Of a stretch of 64,000 nt of DNA, positions 1 to 9,599 are shown one piece after another. Made by a program: the position numbers and the translations under genes. The notes beneath the pieces are model-generated. The model was not told the origin of the DNA, ran no database searches, and worked only from the letters and a program-made list of their open reading frames with translations. Location of the stretch: contig CM041298.1 of the NCBI GenBank assembly GCA_023052935.1, positions 6,467,344-6,531,343 of the forward strand. The letters are read 5' to 3'. This stretch comes from Piezodorus guildinii. Its lineage: Eukaryota; Arthropoda; Insecta; Hemiptera; Pentatomidae. Each line of letters opens with the position of its first letter. The first letter of the stretch is position 1.

Positions 1-506
1 CTCTCTATTAAACTTTAAAAGCTTGTGTATAAGAAAAATATTTTTTCTAAAATCTTTAGCTTTCCAACGGTATATTATAAGTGTATATTACTGTTGCTAT
101 GTTCAAAACAAAAAAATAGCATTAAAAAAAATATGTTTTCAGTTTTCTCCTTTAGTTGTTCTTAAATTTACACAACTTACATATTTAGCTGTTATTTATC
201 AAAGCTAACAAGATAATTTGGTTATTTTTATTGAATCTACAAAATTAAAGGTACTTTAGAGGAAGTATCTAGTATAAAATTTCAGCTTTTAAAGCCCAGT
301 CAGAGCATTTTAAACCTAATGAAATCTACATTAGGTTTAAGCTTATTAAATTTTACTTCGATATAGCGAGTTTAATCATAATTGTCGGAACCGTTTTCGA
401 TAAAATCGAAAAAAGATGCAAAATTCATAGTAAAAAATAAATCTTCTGGCAAGCTCATTTTGATGGAAAAGGTTTCATAGGACTTACCGTTTCTGTCCGG
501 AAGTTA

Positions 507-554
<48 letters not shown>

Positions 555-715
555 ACACACAAACACATGCGCGCGCACACACATATACACACACACAGAC
601 TTTTTGCGGGACTTGGTTATTTGGACTCAGGGGACCCTAAAACGTGTATTTAAAACTGGAATTAGAAAAATTTCACGATCGAAATACTTTCCCTTATTAT
701 ATATAGTAAGTGAAA
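1..715 (+). mobile_element. Helentron-like non-autonomous element, copy 1 (5' end outside window)
   Basis: This copy runs from the window edge to a 3' hairpin near 691-710 followed by GTAAGTGAAAC. It matches the better preserved copies at 45109, 53108 and 55207 block for block: the 'gctttccaacggtat' block, the 'aagcccagtcagagc' block, the 'gacttaccgtttc' block, then a CA repeat (about 507-598) and 'gggacttggttatttgg'. The family architecture is subterminal inverted repeats, an internal microsatellite and a hairpin at the 3' end. That is the architecture known for Helentron-associated INE (DINE-1-like) elements; assignment to that group is inference. No coding capacity is expected. Confidence 0.8.
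507..598. repeat. (CA)n microsatellite inside Helentron-like copy 1
   Basis: A nearly pure CA run with a few interruptions (cat, aaacacatgcgcgcg). The same position in other copies carries CA repeats of different length (45857-45926, 53851-53910), so this is a family-internal microsatellite and not an independent locus. Confidence 0.9.
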
Positions 716-1411
716 CCATTAATGAATAAATTAAATGGAATTTCTATAGAAACATGTGTTCTATTAAAAATCGATTATATTATTATCTAAAATAATCAGT
801 TAGATTTATCGACTTTTCATTACTCTCTATTAACTTTTACATTTCACTCTTTTTTTCTAAAATCTTTAGCTTTCCAACGGTATATCATACATGTATATTA
901 CTGCTCTTATGTTCAAAAACCAAAAATTTCATTAAAAATATATTTTTCAGTTTTTTCCTTTAGTTGGGTATCGAATTTATTCAATTTATATATTTACCTG
1001 TTTTTCATCAGTGGTAACAAGATAATATAGTTTTTTTTTATAAAATCTACAGAATTGAAGGTACTCTAAAGGAAGGCAATTTAAAATATCGGTATTTAAG
1101 CTCTGTCAAACTATTTTAATCAGAATGAAATCTATATCATATTAAAGCCCATCAAATTTTACATCGATATGTAGAGTTAAATCAAAATCGTTAAGCCGTT
1201 TTTGAGAAAATCGTAAAAAGGTGCAAAATGCATGTTATAAATTGTTTCTACTAGTTCACCCACGACTCACACACAAACCTTTTTTATGACTTGTTTATTA
1301 GGTCTCAGAGAACCATAAAACGTGTATTTCCGTTGAAAACTGGAATTTGAAAATTTTCACGATCGCAATACTTTCCTTTATTATGTATTTCATATATAGG
1401 TAAGTGAAAGT
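711..1411 (+). mobile_element. Helentron-like element, copy 2, 5' truncated, head-to-tail with copy 1
   Basis: The copy begins at the 'gtgaaaccattaa' block, lacks the usual TCTGGTGCGGGCAAC 5' end, and ends with 'ggtaagtgaaagt'. It abuts copy 1 so closely that the shared gtgaaac string is the junction. The internal CA repeat has shrunk to 'cacacacaaacc'. A recombination junction between the 3' end of one copy and the interior of another through this microhomology would explain it. Confidence 0.75.
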
Positions 1412-1700
1412 ACTAATGTTTTATTTATCATCATGCTACGCAAATACATTAGGCTGCTTCATTGGACGGAGCATACTATAAATACTTTTAGTGCTTATAT
1501 TTAAATTTAAGCACACTTATTTTTTTCATTATTGACATTTATTTTAAATGTTAGAACTTATTAATTAAAGCATAATTAACCTTGGTTGGTGTTACGTAAT
1601 ATCTATTGTATACTTTATCTCCCTCAAGAAGAAAAAAACAATTATTAATCATAAGGTGTAAGATTCTTTTAGGTGATGGTCAATTTCTTTGAATAAAATC
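1412..1700. other. AT-rich stretch with nothing recognised
   Basis: No long ORF, inverted repeat or match to other families in the window was found here. Confidence 0.5.
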
Positions 1701-1701
1701 G

Positions 1702-2042
1702 GAGGCTGATCTCTTGATTTTCTGATCTCTTTTATTGAAAATAATTGCACTACGTTTCGGCTTCAATGCCATCTTCAGGTGCAGTGGAACTAATTTGATC
1801 TAAAAGTACAAAATATTGTCAAATTCAGAAATTACAATTTGTCATGAAATTATATAACCATGTTAAAATGTATGGTAAAAAAAAAAATAAAAAAATATAT
1901 ATATATGTAGCAGAAGAGCCCCTCTCTCCGTTGCAAGACAAATTTAAAGAGGCTGAAATAATCGATCTTGAATAATGTTTAATAATAAAAAACATGTGTT
2001 AAAGTGGTTGATAAGAATAATGGAGGTTATAACCTGTTCTGT
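1702..2042 (+). repeat. Left arm of inverted LTR-like pair
   Basis: Two blocks in this interval recur in inverted orientation on the other side of the gag/protease region: 1702-1822 pairs with 4018-4126, and 1907-2042 ('gcagaagagcccctctc' to 'ataacctgttctg') pairs with 3172-3313. The right-hand block lies directly upstream of a tRNA primer-binding-site-like sequence and gag, so the paired sequence is probably LTR. The left arm joins the protease frame at about 2043, inside what should be coding sequence. The arms are not identical, so this is an old rearrangement. Confidence 0.6.
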
Positions 2043-2228
2043 TTTTGTGGATTTGCCGTTCGCAGCATAAAGGATGAAATTCGACGTTTCGCGGCGTTCT
2101 CTTCTACAAGGAGGAAAAACGGAAATAGAAGCTCCTGTGTCGACTAAAAATCTGTCTCCTGTATTCTTGTCTTGCACAAAAAGTCGGCGGGGAGGGACAA
2201 CAGTGACGGAGTCCGCCTTCTCAGTCAC
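2043..2228 (-). pseudogene. Gypsy-type aspartic protease fragment
   Basis: On the minus strand the frame reads FLVDTGASISVFPP, the retropepsin active site (D-T-G-A-S) followed by the usual hydrophobic stretch, then a LYAANGKST-like segment. Retropepsins cleave the Gag-Pol polyprotein in LTR retrotransposon particles. The coding match ends at about 2043, where the sequence switches to the inverted LTR-like arm; the residues beyond that junction in the open frame are not protease. It lies downstream of the gag frame on the same strand, as expected for Ty3/Gypsy order, but in another frame with stops between. No reverse transcriptase follows. Confidence 0.75.
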
Positions 2229-2388
2229 TGAAATCAGTTTCCCTGTTCCTTAGGTTTCCAGGAGCAGGGTTCTCTGCAATTCTTGGCGTTCTCTCGAAAC
2301 TTTTCGTGAAAATAACAGAATTTTTTTATCGACCGTCGTTCTCCTCGGCTTGTTAATCGACTTCTTTGAGCTTGATTAACCTTACGCT

Positions 2389-3123
2389 TCAATTCATGTC
2401 TTGAGTAAGTTTTTCGAACATTTCCCTAAGCTGAGTGACCTGGAGGTTTGTACTAGGGTGTTCGGTGTGAGTGGTTGCGATTTGATCTACACCGGGTTCA
2501 TCTATTTCCGCTATCCTATCGGCCAACTTAGCTAGTTTCTCAATAGAAGTTTCCGAACTAACCGTTAGAGTAGCTTGCATGCGTTCGGGCAATGCTCGTT
2601 CCCATATCGAGCGAAGAAGGTCTGGGGGAACTGACTTACCTGCCAATCGTTTGAGTTCGTTAAGAAGGTGAGATGGTTTTTCTCCTTTACTCAACCTTCT
2701 TTCTTCTAACAGTTTTCTTAACCTCGTTTTATCAGACTGGGCATAAGTATCAATTAGGCGTTCCTTTAATGTCTCGTAGGGCGTATCAGTTGGATCCGTA
2801 ACGATATCTGAAGCTTGAGATAATATCTCGTACTCGAGATGTGGCAATATCATATGGAATTTTGTTTTCGACGAAATTATTTTACTGGTTGTAAAAACTG
2901 CTTCGACTTGGCAGAACCATAATGCTGGGTCTGATTTCCAGAAGGAAGGAATCCTAATTGAGGGTGAAAAGCCGGCGGCTTGGGGGATATCTTCCTCGGA
3001 TTTGTTACCAGTCATTTTGTATAAGCTATGACCAAAAAAAGGAAAACGATAGATAATGTTCAACTTACCGATCTGGGTCACCACTTTGGCAGGTCGGTGT
3101 AAAAACTGACAAGTCTTGCACAC
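2389..3123 (-). pseudogene. Ty3/Gypsy-like Gag, truncated
   Basis: A 244-residue minus-strand frame. Residues from about 58 on (SFWKSDPALWFCQVEAVF, a KLRK-type 'TRLRKLLEERRLS' block, 'LLRSIWERALPERMQATL') follow the order of the retrotransposon Gag capsid domain common to many insect Gypsy elements. The first 35 or so residues are translated primer-binding-site and leader sequence and are probably not Gag; the Met at about residue 37 (MTGNKSEEDIP) is the likelier start. No zinc knuckle is seen before the frame ends. Protease remnants follow at lower coordinates. Gag would form the virus-like particle; this copy is defective because pol is missing. Confidence 0.8.
3075..3083 (-). other. Primer-binding-site-like sequence of the Gypsy remnant
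   Basis: The minus strand reads TGGTGACCC just upstream of the Gag start. TGGTGAC-type primer binding sites are common in insect Gypsy elements and mark the start of the internal region. The LTR end should lie just upstream, around 3085-3110, but its exact terminus cannot be fixed from one copy. Confidence 0.55.
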
Positions 3124-3313
3124 AATATTTATTGAACAAATAAGTTGACAACTGAAAAGAACGTATTTACAAAACAGAACAGGTTATAACCTCCATCATT
3201 CTTATTAACCACTTTAACACATGTTTTTTACTATTAAACATTTTTCATGATCGATTATTTCAGCCTCTTTAAATTTGTCTTGCAACGAAGAGAGGGGCTC
3301 TTCTGCTACATAT
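3085..3313 (-). repeat. LTR-like sequence upstream of gag (right arm of inverted pair)
   Basis: This stretch lies immediately upstream of the primer-binding-site-like sequence on the minus strand and contains a CAATAAA string near 3131. Positions 3172-3313 repeat 1907-2042 in inverse orientation. The upstream limit of the LTR is not clear. Confidence 0.55.
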
Positions 3314-3689
3314 ACATATAAATGCATATACATACAGTTAAAATTATTAATAATCTATGAGATTAAATTCTTGAAATTCTATCAATAAAATTTAAAATTA
3401 TTTTAAAAATTACGACTAAACATGAACAATGAAAATCATTCCACTATACGAACTATATATAAACTGAATCAGTCGAAGTACCATGCTCATCATTGCACAA
3501 ATCTAATTAAAATGATTAAAATTTATTTAATAATTATGAAAACGAAACTGATTAATTTTAAAATTGCACCATCACCTAATGTGAGTAGACGCTTTCAAGC
3601 CAAAGCCTCATGTCTAAATCAGATGTCCATGAAGGGAGGAAGGAGAAGGGTGTTACAATAAAAATGGCTAATCATTTAATAAATATTTT
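3314..3689. other. AT-rich stretch, nothing recognised
   Basis: A short open frame at 3422-3661 has no recognisable domain and compositionally matches the surrounding AT-rich DNA, so I do not call it a gene. Confidence 0.4.
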
Positions 3690-3822
3690 TTTTTTTTTTA
3701 ATTCATTTATTGAAATTTACAACTGTATGTTCATACATCAAGTAAATAGGCTAAAATGATAATACACATGAAAAAAAACATGAAGAGAAACTGCCCATTG
3801 GCAGCACTCTAGTTTTAATAAA
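3690..3822 (-). mobile_element. Jockey-like LINE family A, 3' tail only
   Basis: The plus strand starts with a T run (poly(A) on the minus strand), then 'atttattgaaatttacaactgta', 'catcaagtaaat' and 'gcccattggcagcactctag'. These blocks define the 3' UTR of family A, seen with coding sequence at 7969, 29397 and 46658. Only about 130 bp are present, an extreme 5' truncation. Confidence 0.75.
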
Positions 3823-4017
3823 TATAAAAATTAAATTAAAAAAAAAAAAAACTATCTGCTTGCCAACATGATGAATGAAAGGTAACATTTATAAACATCC
3901 TATTATTATATATTTAGTTTGTGGATGATATTGGTGTATGCATTACATAATGTTTGAGTATCCTGTTGAAAATTACATACTTGCTTACTCCATTAATTAC
4001 ATACTTACATAATATTT

Positions 4018-4126
4018 TGTACTTTTAGATCAAATTAGTTCCATTGCACCTGAAGATAGCATTGTAGCCGAAACGTAGTGCGATTATTTTCAATAAAATA
4101 GTTGTGAAGTATAAATCAGCCTTCAA
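4018..4126 (+). repeat. Right outer arm of inverted pair, with CTGAAGA...GAAAC motif
   Basis: This repeats 1702-1822 in inverse orientation. It carries cacCTGAAGATaGC, a short loop, then agCCGAAACGTAGTG and a CAATAAAA string. CTGANGA, a small stem and GAAA is the order of half of a hammerhead ribozyme core, a motif reported in Penelope-like retroelements. The rest of a ribozyme (cleavage site and closing stems) is not evident, so the function is unproven. Confidence 0.45.
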
Positions 4127-4156
4127 AATTATTAATTATTTATTTTGTTATTTCAG

Positions 4157-4248
4157 GCCTAGGTGAGGAAGTCTCCTGGCTCATCTCGGCCAAAGAAATG
4201 GTACGAATCTCAAGAAATAGTGAACTCAAGACTCTATGGCTTGTAAAG
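4157..4248 (+). CDS. Candidate internal exon of an unidentified gene
   Basis: A pyrimidine-rich 'gttatttcag' precedes this block and 'aag|gtacag' ends it, giving consensus splice acceptor and donor around 92 bp. One phase is open throughout and reads LGEEVSWLISAKEMVRISRN and onward to LWLVK. Base composition is less AT-rich than the flanks. No family is recognised. It could equally be a chance open stretch in an old element. A host exon would make the surrounding transposons intronic. Confidence 0.3.
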
Positions 4249-4379
4249 GTACAGTTTTTTATATTATTTTTCTTAATTTTTTATTCTACTGGTCCTCTAA
4301 ATTTGGTCACTGTTTTGTAATGATAAATGGTTAACCTCTTCCTCCGTCATTCTTATATGTTTAATTTTCTTTTAAACTG

Positions 4380-4473
4380 ATTTTATTAATCTGTAAAGAT
4401 TAATTAAATTACACTTTATTCTATAACAGTCAATAATACAATAAGTACCTGCTGGAAATTACACCTCCTCCCC
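4380..4473 (-). repeat. LTR start and polypurine tract 3' of the integrase remnant
   Basis: On the minus strand a polypurine tract GGGGAGGAGG (4464-4473) is followed directly by TGTAATTTCCAGCAGG, a TG-initial LTR start at 4463. A second copy of the same LTR start lies at 5205-5277. The pair flanks the integrase frame, so integrase plus polypurine tract plus 3' LTR are in the correct order. The inner LTR end was not resolved. Confidence 0.6.
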
Positions 4474-4503
4474 TGAGCTGGCTTTTCTTGGAGAGACAGT
4501 TTG

Positions 4504-5142
4504 CTACTGTGAAAGACATTGGATATTATTATCTTTTTTTCCACAGCCGACTTCATACATTGAAGAAGATATCCTCTTGAGAATCTTGAACGGTCCTATT
4601 CTTACTTTATCGGTCTTTCTCCTGTTCATCTTACTTCCATTCTCAACGTAGACAGAATCTCCAACTTTGAATTCGAACTCCCTTCTGTTTTTGTCCACTC
4701 TAGCTTTGTTTTTCTCAAAACTTTTCATCGAATTTCGAAATGCTTCTTCTCTATCTTCGGCAAGATTGCCTTTTTTATCCATGCCGACTGGACAAATCGA
4801 GGATGTACTTCCAAAAAGCAAATAGGCTGGTTCGAATTTTGTCGAAGAGTGAGTAGACTTATTATATTCCACTACACAATCTTCGGCAACTCTCGACCAA
4901 GCACGTTTGTCACCGCTATTGATCTTACAACGGATCCTGTTAACCAAAGTTTGGTTCAATCTTTCGTTAAGGCCGTTAGATTGTGGGCAATCAATAGAGG
5001 TGAATATCAGCCTTATGCTCCTGCTATCCAAATATTTCTTAAGTACTTTGGAATTCAAAGCAGTATATTGATCCGCCATAATGACACCAATTTTATTTTC
5101 CTGTGCTATAGGATCAATGAGTTTGATGAAGTCTCCAAACAC
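4504..5142 (-). pseudogene. Ty3/Gypsy integrase, C-terminal two thirds
   Basis: A 212-residue minus-strand frame. Near residues 22-62 it has MADQYTALNSKVLKKYLD and PQSNGLNERLNQ; the D and the final E fit the second and third positions of the D,D-35-E integrase core. Toward the C terminus VYVENGSK and IGPFKILKRI form the GPF/Y module typical of Gypsy integrases. The zinc-binding N terminus and first catalytic Asp are missing, so the protein cannot be functional. LTR-start sequences flank it on both sides (4380-4463 and 5205-5277), indicating an LTR element with gag, protease and reverse transcriptase deleted. It is not in the right order to be the pol of the gag at 2389, which lies downstream on the same strand. 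Confidence 0.85.
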
Positions 5143-5204
5143 ACTGACCTGTCGTGGTAGAAATCCATGCGTAACGACTAAGATGGTCGACCAAAATGTG
5201 CATA

Positions 5205-5277
5205 AATTTCACTAAATTAAATTACACGTTATTCTATAACAGTCAATAATACAATAAGTCACCAGCTAGAAATTACA
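5205..5277 (-). repeat. 5' LTR fragment of the integrase remnant
   Basis: The minus strand starts TGTAATTTCTAGCTGG and continues with 'tattgtattattgactgtt', matching 4380-4463 with a few substitutions. It lies upstream of the integrase frame, so it is the 5' LTR remnant. Confidence 0.6.
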
Positions 5278-6177
5278 TATGTCACCGTCTTTATTTATAT
5301 GTAATTTTTATTTTATAGCAAATTTTTAAACAGAATTATCATTTAGCGATGTTTGAAGAACGATGTTGAAGACTCATCATTCGCAAACTAATGATGACGA
5401 TGAGACAATGTCGAACACGAGTCCTCAAACTCCAGCTCCAGCTCCAGGAGCCTAAGCCCTAGGAGGAGAATAAGGACCTTATCCGATTCCGTATTAATCC
5501 TCCCTTACGATCCAACCGTCTCTCCTGTGTCTTCTCGTCCTTTAGAAACATTCCAGTCCTGGAAAGGACTCATTATCCAGGCATGATAAGCTGAGCACCT
5601 CAATGCTCCAGGAAGCGAGGTAATTTATCATCTCTTGGTTTTGGGAATATACGGGTCGCGCTAGCTCCGAATACCTTTTTACGTTTTTTCGTGTAGTTCA
5701 TGACATCCATTATTACGTCAATATTATTCTTTAGTCTTTAATATAGTTTTACTTTCGCTCATCTATACATGTTTCATCCTCCAATCTGACTCGTTTTAGA
5801 GACATAGAAATGGAAGGTATAAAATTAAAATTTTTGTCGGAGAGTGTGACGTGAGAGTAAAGAGATAAATATAGTAAATAAAGATAAAATAAAATCACTA
5901 AAATTCGAATAATTAAATATGAAAACACAATATTTGAACTCTTTTAAACATAAAAGTTATTTCTTTTCTTTTTTAATTTTTTTGGAAGTTTTCTTAATTG
6001 GAACATTTAACAAAGCACATACTACCTTCCATTCTTCATCTAATCACTTTATTTCATAAGTCTTTTAACATTTTTTCATGAAATGCTTTGTTAAATGTTC
6101 CATAAAAGTTGTTATATTACAAACAAAACTAGGTATGTAGAAGAGCTTACCTAACTCTTTCTTACGTATCATCCATT
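5278..6177. other. Low-copy sequence without recognisable gene
   Basis: 5330-5700 is less AT-rich than its surroundings (blocks such as 'ctccagctccagctccagg') and resembles nothing else in the window. The rest is AT-rich. No convincing ORF or splice structure was found. Confidence 0.4.
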
Positions 6178-7291
6178 TTGTCTAAAAAGAACCATCCCAA
6201 CTACGAACTTCTTGTCGCATCCGATATAAATGAAAATAATTATAAAATTGGCATCAAAGGAAAAATTAGTGATCCTTTGCTGCAATTAAACTTAAACGTA
6301 AGTAATATTTTAAGTTTGAACAACTTTTTATTTGATCCATGGGATACGAATTTTATCCGAATAGACACTACCCTTACAAAAAGAGGAATTGAAAGAGAAA
6401 TATAATAATTTTTCTATAATATATACGGATGCATCAAAAGTAAGTGATGAAGTTGGATGTGCTGTGGTAAGTGATACAATTAATCTCAGGTTCATATTAC
6501 CCGGAACGAACAGCATATTTACTGGAGAACTGTTTGCAATATATAAAGCCTTGGAGCTACTCCAGACAATGAATGACAACTACTTGCTCATAATGACGGA
6601 CTCATTAAGTTCACTTAAAGCAATTGCTGATACAAAATCAAACAATTCCCTAGTAAGGGAAATAACTAATTGTATTTGGCGACTGCAAGAAAATTTCAAC
6701 AAAAAATTTGTACTTGCATGGGTCCCGTCGCATTGCGGTATTGTGGGAAATGATGCAGCCGACAGAGGAGCAAACAGGAAGAGGCTGAATGAACCTGCGA
6801 CTGAAAATCTGAACATAACCACAGTAGAAGAGTGGAAGAGGCATTGCAGGTAGGCCATTATTAACAAGTGGAAAACCGAATGGGCTACTTCCAGTACTAA
6901 GTTGAAAGAGATAAAGCAAGATGTATCTCCTTGGACCACATCATGCAGGAAAAGTAGGAAGGAAGAGGTAGTGCTAGCAAGGCTGAGGATCGGACATGCA
7001 GACTTTACACACGGATATTTAATGAGAGGCCTGGATCCACCATTCTGTGATACATGTAACACAACACTGACCATAAAACACATTGTAACATCATGCACAC
7101 TGTACACTGACACCAGAACAAAACATAACATACCTTCAAACTTCAAAGAAGCATTAGGAAATGATGAAGACACAATTCTAAGACTTTTTGAGTTTTTTTG
7201 GAGACATTGCTCTGTTAAACTCAAAATAAACGTAGAGAATCAAGACCCGCTAATGACCAGAAAGGGTAGATGCGAAATAACCAATAAATAA
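6178..7291 (+). pseudogene. LINE ORF2 C-terminal part with RNase H domain (I/Jockey group)
   Basis: The first frame (6178-6405) is the linker before RNase H; a +1 shift leads to 6389-7291. There YTDAS, GELFAIYKA, IMTDSLSSL and SHCGIVGNDAAD supply the D-E-D-D residues of an RNase H domain, which removes RNA from cDNA hybrids. One in-frame TAG at 6851 interrupts the frame; after it LARLRIGHADFTHGYLM and CDTCNTTLTIKHIVTSC (Cys/His module) are the typical C-terminal tail of LINEs of this group. Reverse transcriptase and endonuclease are absent (5' truncation). A second, different copy lies at 37640. Confidence 0.85.
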
Positions 7292-7589
7292 ACCAAATTA
7301 CTGAGGGAAAAAAATAATAAGATATCTACAAAAAATACAATACAAAACTAATAAAATTATAAAGATATAAAAGTATATTTGACAACAAAAAAAAAAAGAA
7401 CAAAACTTTACTTGCAGATGATTAGGAATGATTCCATACGGAATTTTACACTAGCGCACCTATTTGTGATTGAAAATGACGGCGTTAATGATTCTCATTA
7501 CACTCACTATATTGAGTTAGGAAAAAAAAAAGGTCTTTAATTTCATTTAGGTTTTATTCTATTTGGAATAGTACAAAAAAAAAAAAATT
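7292..7589. other. A-rich and AT-rich spacer
   Basis: Includes short A runs near 7387 and 7578. A LINE 3' UTR/tail is possible for the first part, but no clear terminus or duplication is seen. Confidence 0.35.
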
Positions 7590-7950
7590 CTTTATATCTT
7601 TATCCATACCAGTCAGAAGCTAACTGACAATCAGAAAATGTGTTGTAGAAATGTGGGATCAGAGCCCAGCAACACCCCTTCCTTGGCTTTAATTCAGTTA
7701 GAGGAGGTCTCTCATCCAGCTTCTCTTTAGCCTTCTTCAGCTATTGACATGTCGTTAATCAATCGATTGCCGTGTCTGTTAAGTTCACTGTGAAAACGAG
7801 AATAGAGTGTTCGTATATGTTTGTCTACTGTTGGTTGTTGTTGTTTACGTACCAAGGAGCTGTCGTTATAGGTCTTACTATTTTGGATTGAAATGATTGC
7901 AGTATTTGTATGTGAGTCTTTTTTGCTGAACCAAACGTTACATTACAAAA
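7590..7950 (-). pseudogene. Jockey-like LINE family B, C-terminal and 3' UTR fragment
   Basis: On the minus strand this matches the copy at 12315-12845, including ILR.ITTAPWYVN, the IRTLYSRFH-like stretch and the 3' UTR blocks 'cagcaacaccccttcc' and 'tgacaatcagaa'. Frameshifts are present. Such LINEs copy themselves by target-primed reverse transcription; only the far C terminus is left here. Confidence 0.7.
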
Positions 7951-7968
7951 CATAAATGCCAAATTTTT

Positions 7969-9041
7969 TTTTATTTATTAATTTATTGAAATTTACAACT
8001 GTATTAGTAAATACATCAAGTAAATTGGCTCATAATATAGATAATATACATAAAAAGACATGAAGGGAATATGCCCATTGGCAACACTCCACTAGGTAAT
8101 CTATACTAGAAGGTCTCGAGGCCATCTTCTTTTCAGACGTCTCGGAGGATTGACAGGAATGGTAGAGGAAGCTAGGATTGAAACTAGTGGGTTAATGTGG
8201 GAGTGGAGTTTTTCATGGAAGGAGTGATACCTCGGACGGGCCAAATCAGCAACATATGGGACATTAAGGTCTTTATGGATGAGTTTGTTGGTGACAAAAT
8301 AAGGAGCATTGAGGATTCTTCGAAGGATTTTGGATTGTAGGGATTAAATACGGGAAGAATTTGATGGTTTAGTAGAGCCCCAAAGCTCAACTCCGTACGT
8401 CCAGATAGGCCTTATGATGGTAATATAGATGAGCCTTTTGTAATTAAGTGTAAGGTTAGAGCGTCTGTCCAGTAAGTGTTGAAGTATGCGAAAGCGTTGA
8501 GCAGTTTCTTGTCGTTTGTCTTGTGTGCGGATTCCAAGTTAGTCGTTTGTCAAGTAGGAGTCCTAGATAGCGAATCTGTTCAACCGGGACTAGCGGAATA
8601 TTATTAAAGGACACTGTAGGACAGGATGTCGTAGGTTTACGACGAAGGGTAAAGGTAATTTGGTGGGATTTGTTGGAATTATTTTGATTCTACAATTCTG
8701 ACACCATACTTCAAAGGTCTCGGATGTGGGATTGAAGAGTTTGAGAGGCAATAGTAGGATCATTATTGACTGATAACACACACGTGTCATCAGCATAGGT
8801 AGAAAGGAAGGTGTTAGGATGGGTTGGGACATCAGCTGTATAAACTGTGTAAAGAAGGGGTCTAGGATACTGCCTTGAGGAACGCCAGCAGACTGAGTAA
8901 ATAGGGATGAATAGGAACTAATGTGGTTTATCTTGAAGGATCTTTCAGAGAGGTAGGACTAGATAATGAGGTAGTATGTAGGAGGGAGGAATTTGCGGAG
9001 TTTGTAAAGCAGTCTTGGGTGCCAGACTCGGTCAAATGCCT
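7969..9041 (-). pseudogene. Jockey-like LINE family A, reverse-transcriptase half, decayed
   Basis: Minus-strand LINE with T-run start (poly(A)), 3' UTR 'gcccattggcaacactcc' and decayed coding sequence. Frame fragments give the palm region (AGVPQGS-like before 8830, ADDTCV-like at about 8780), the thumb and the tail DLLS-like end near 8110. Flanking CCAAATTTTT occurs at 7959-7968 and 9042-9051, a 10-bp target-site duplication, so this is one complete 5'-truncated insertion. The upstream end is 'gcgcctccgactgg'-like sequence of the finger region (cgagtctggcacccaag). Confidence 0.8.
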
Positions 9042-9051
9042 CCAAATTTTT

Positions 9052-9595
9052 AAAAATATTTGCTTTAACGTTCGTACATTTCGTTTTGTCGATCAGAAAT
9101 AATTAAATATTCAAACTTGTTAAAATTAAGTAAAATAAATTAATATAAATATTGAAAGAATTTTTTAAATAACTGAAGGATAAGAAAGGAAAAATATTTT
9201 CCCAGGTTAATTTTTACCCTCGAAAAAATATAAGTAATACAGATGCATAATATACCGTTGAAAAAATAAAGACCTTAATAAACCATTTTATGCATACAAA
9301 GTTGTAGAAAATCATACTGAATGACAAATAGGCATACACTTTTGGATTGTTGCAGATTACAATTTTTCTCTTATTTAATAAATGTTTTTATCGAAACAAT
9401 ACAACTATCTCTTTTTAATTTATCTTCTCTATATATGAAATATATATTAACTGATATATTTTTATAATACTTCCATGGAAATTTTAAATTACCTTTAGTC
9501 TTAATGAATAAGTACAAACAAATTAGAATCCATGCATGTAATCCCTCAGTCTAGCTCAAAATATATATATATATATTTTTTTTATCTTCAAATTT
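9052..9595. other. AT-rich spacer, nothing recognised
   Basis: Very AT-rich, short AT dinucleotide run near 9560. No coding signal or family match seen. Confidence 0.4.
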
Positions 9596-9599
9596 TTTG

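Noticed and set aside
2389..5142. gag and integrase as one Gypsy element
   Set aside because: Both are on the minus strand, but integrase lies upstream of gag, the LTR starts around integrase differ from the gag-linked LTR, so they are at least two remnants.
6580..7224. 214-codon minus-strand frame
   Set aside because: It is antisense to the RNase H LINE frame, whose motifs are unmistakable.
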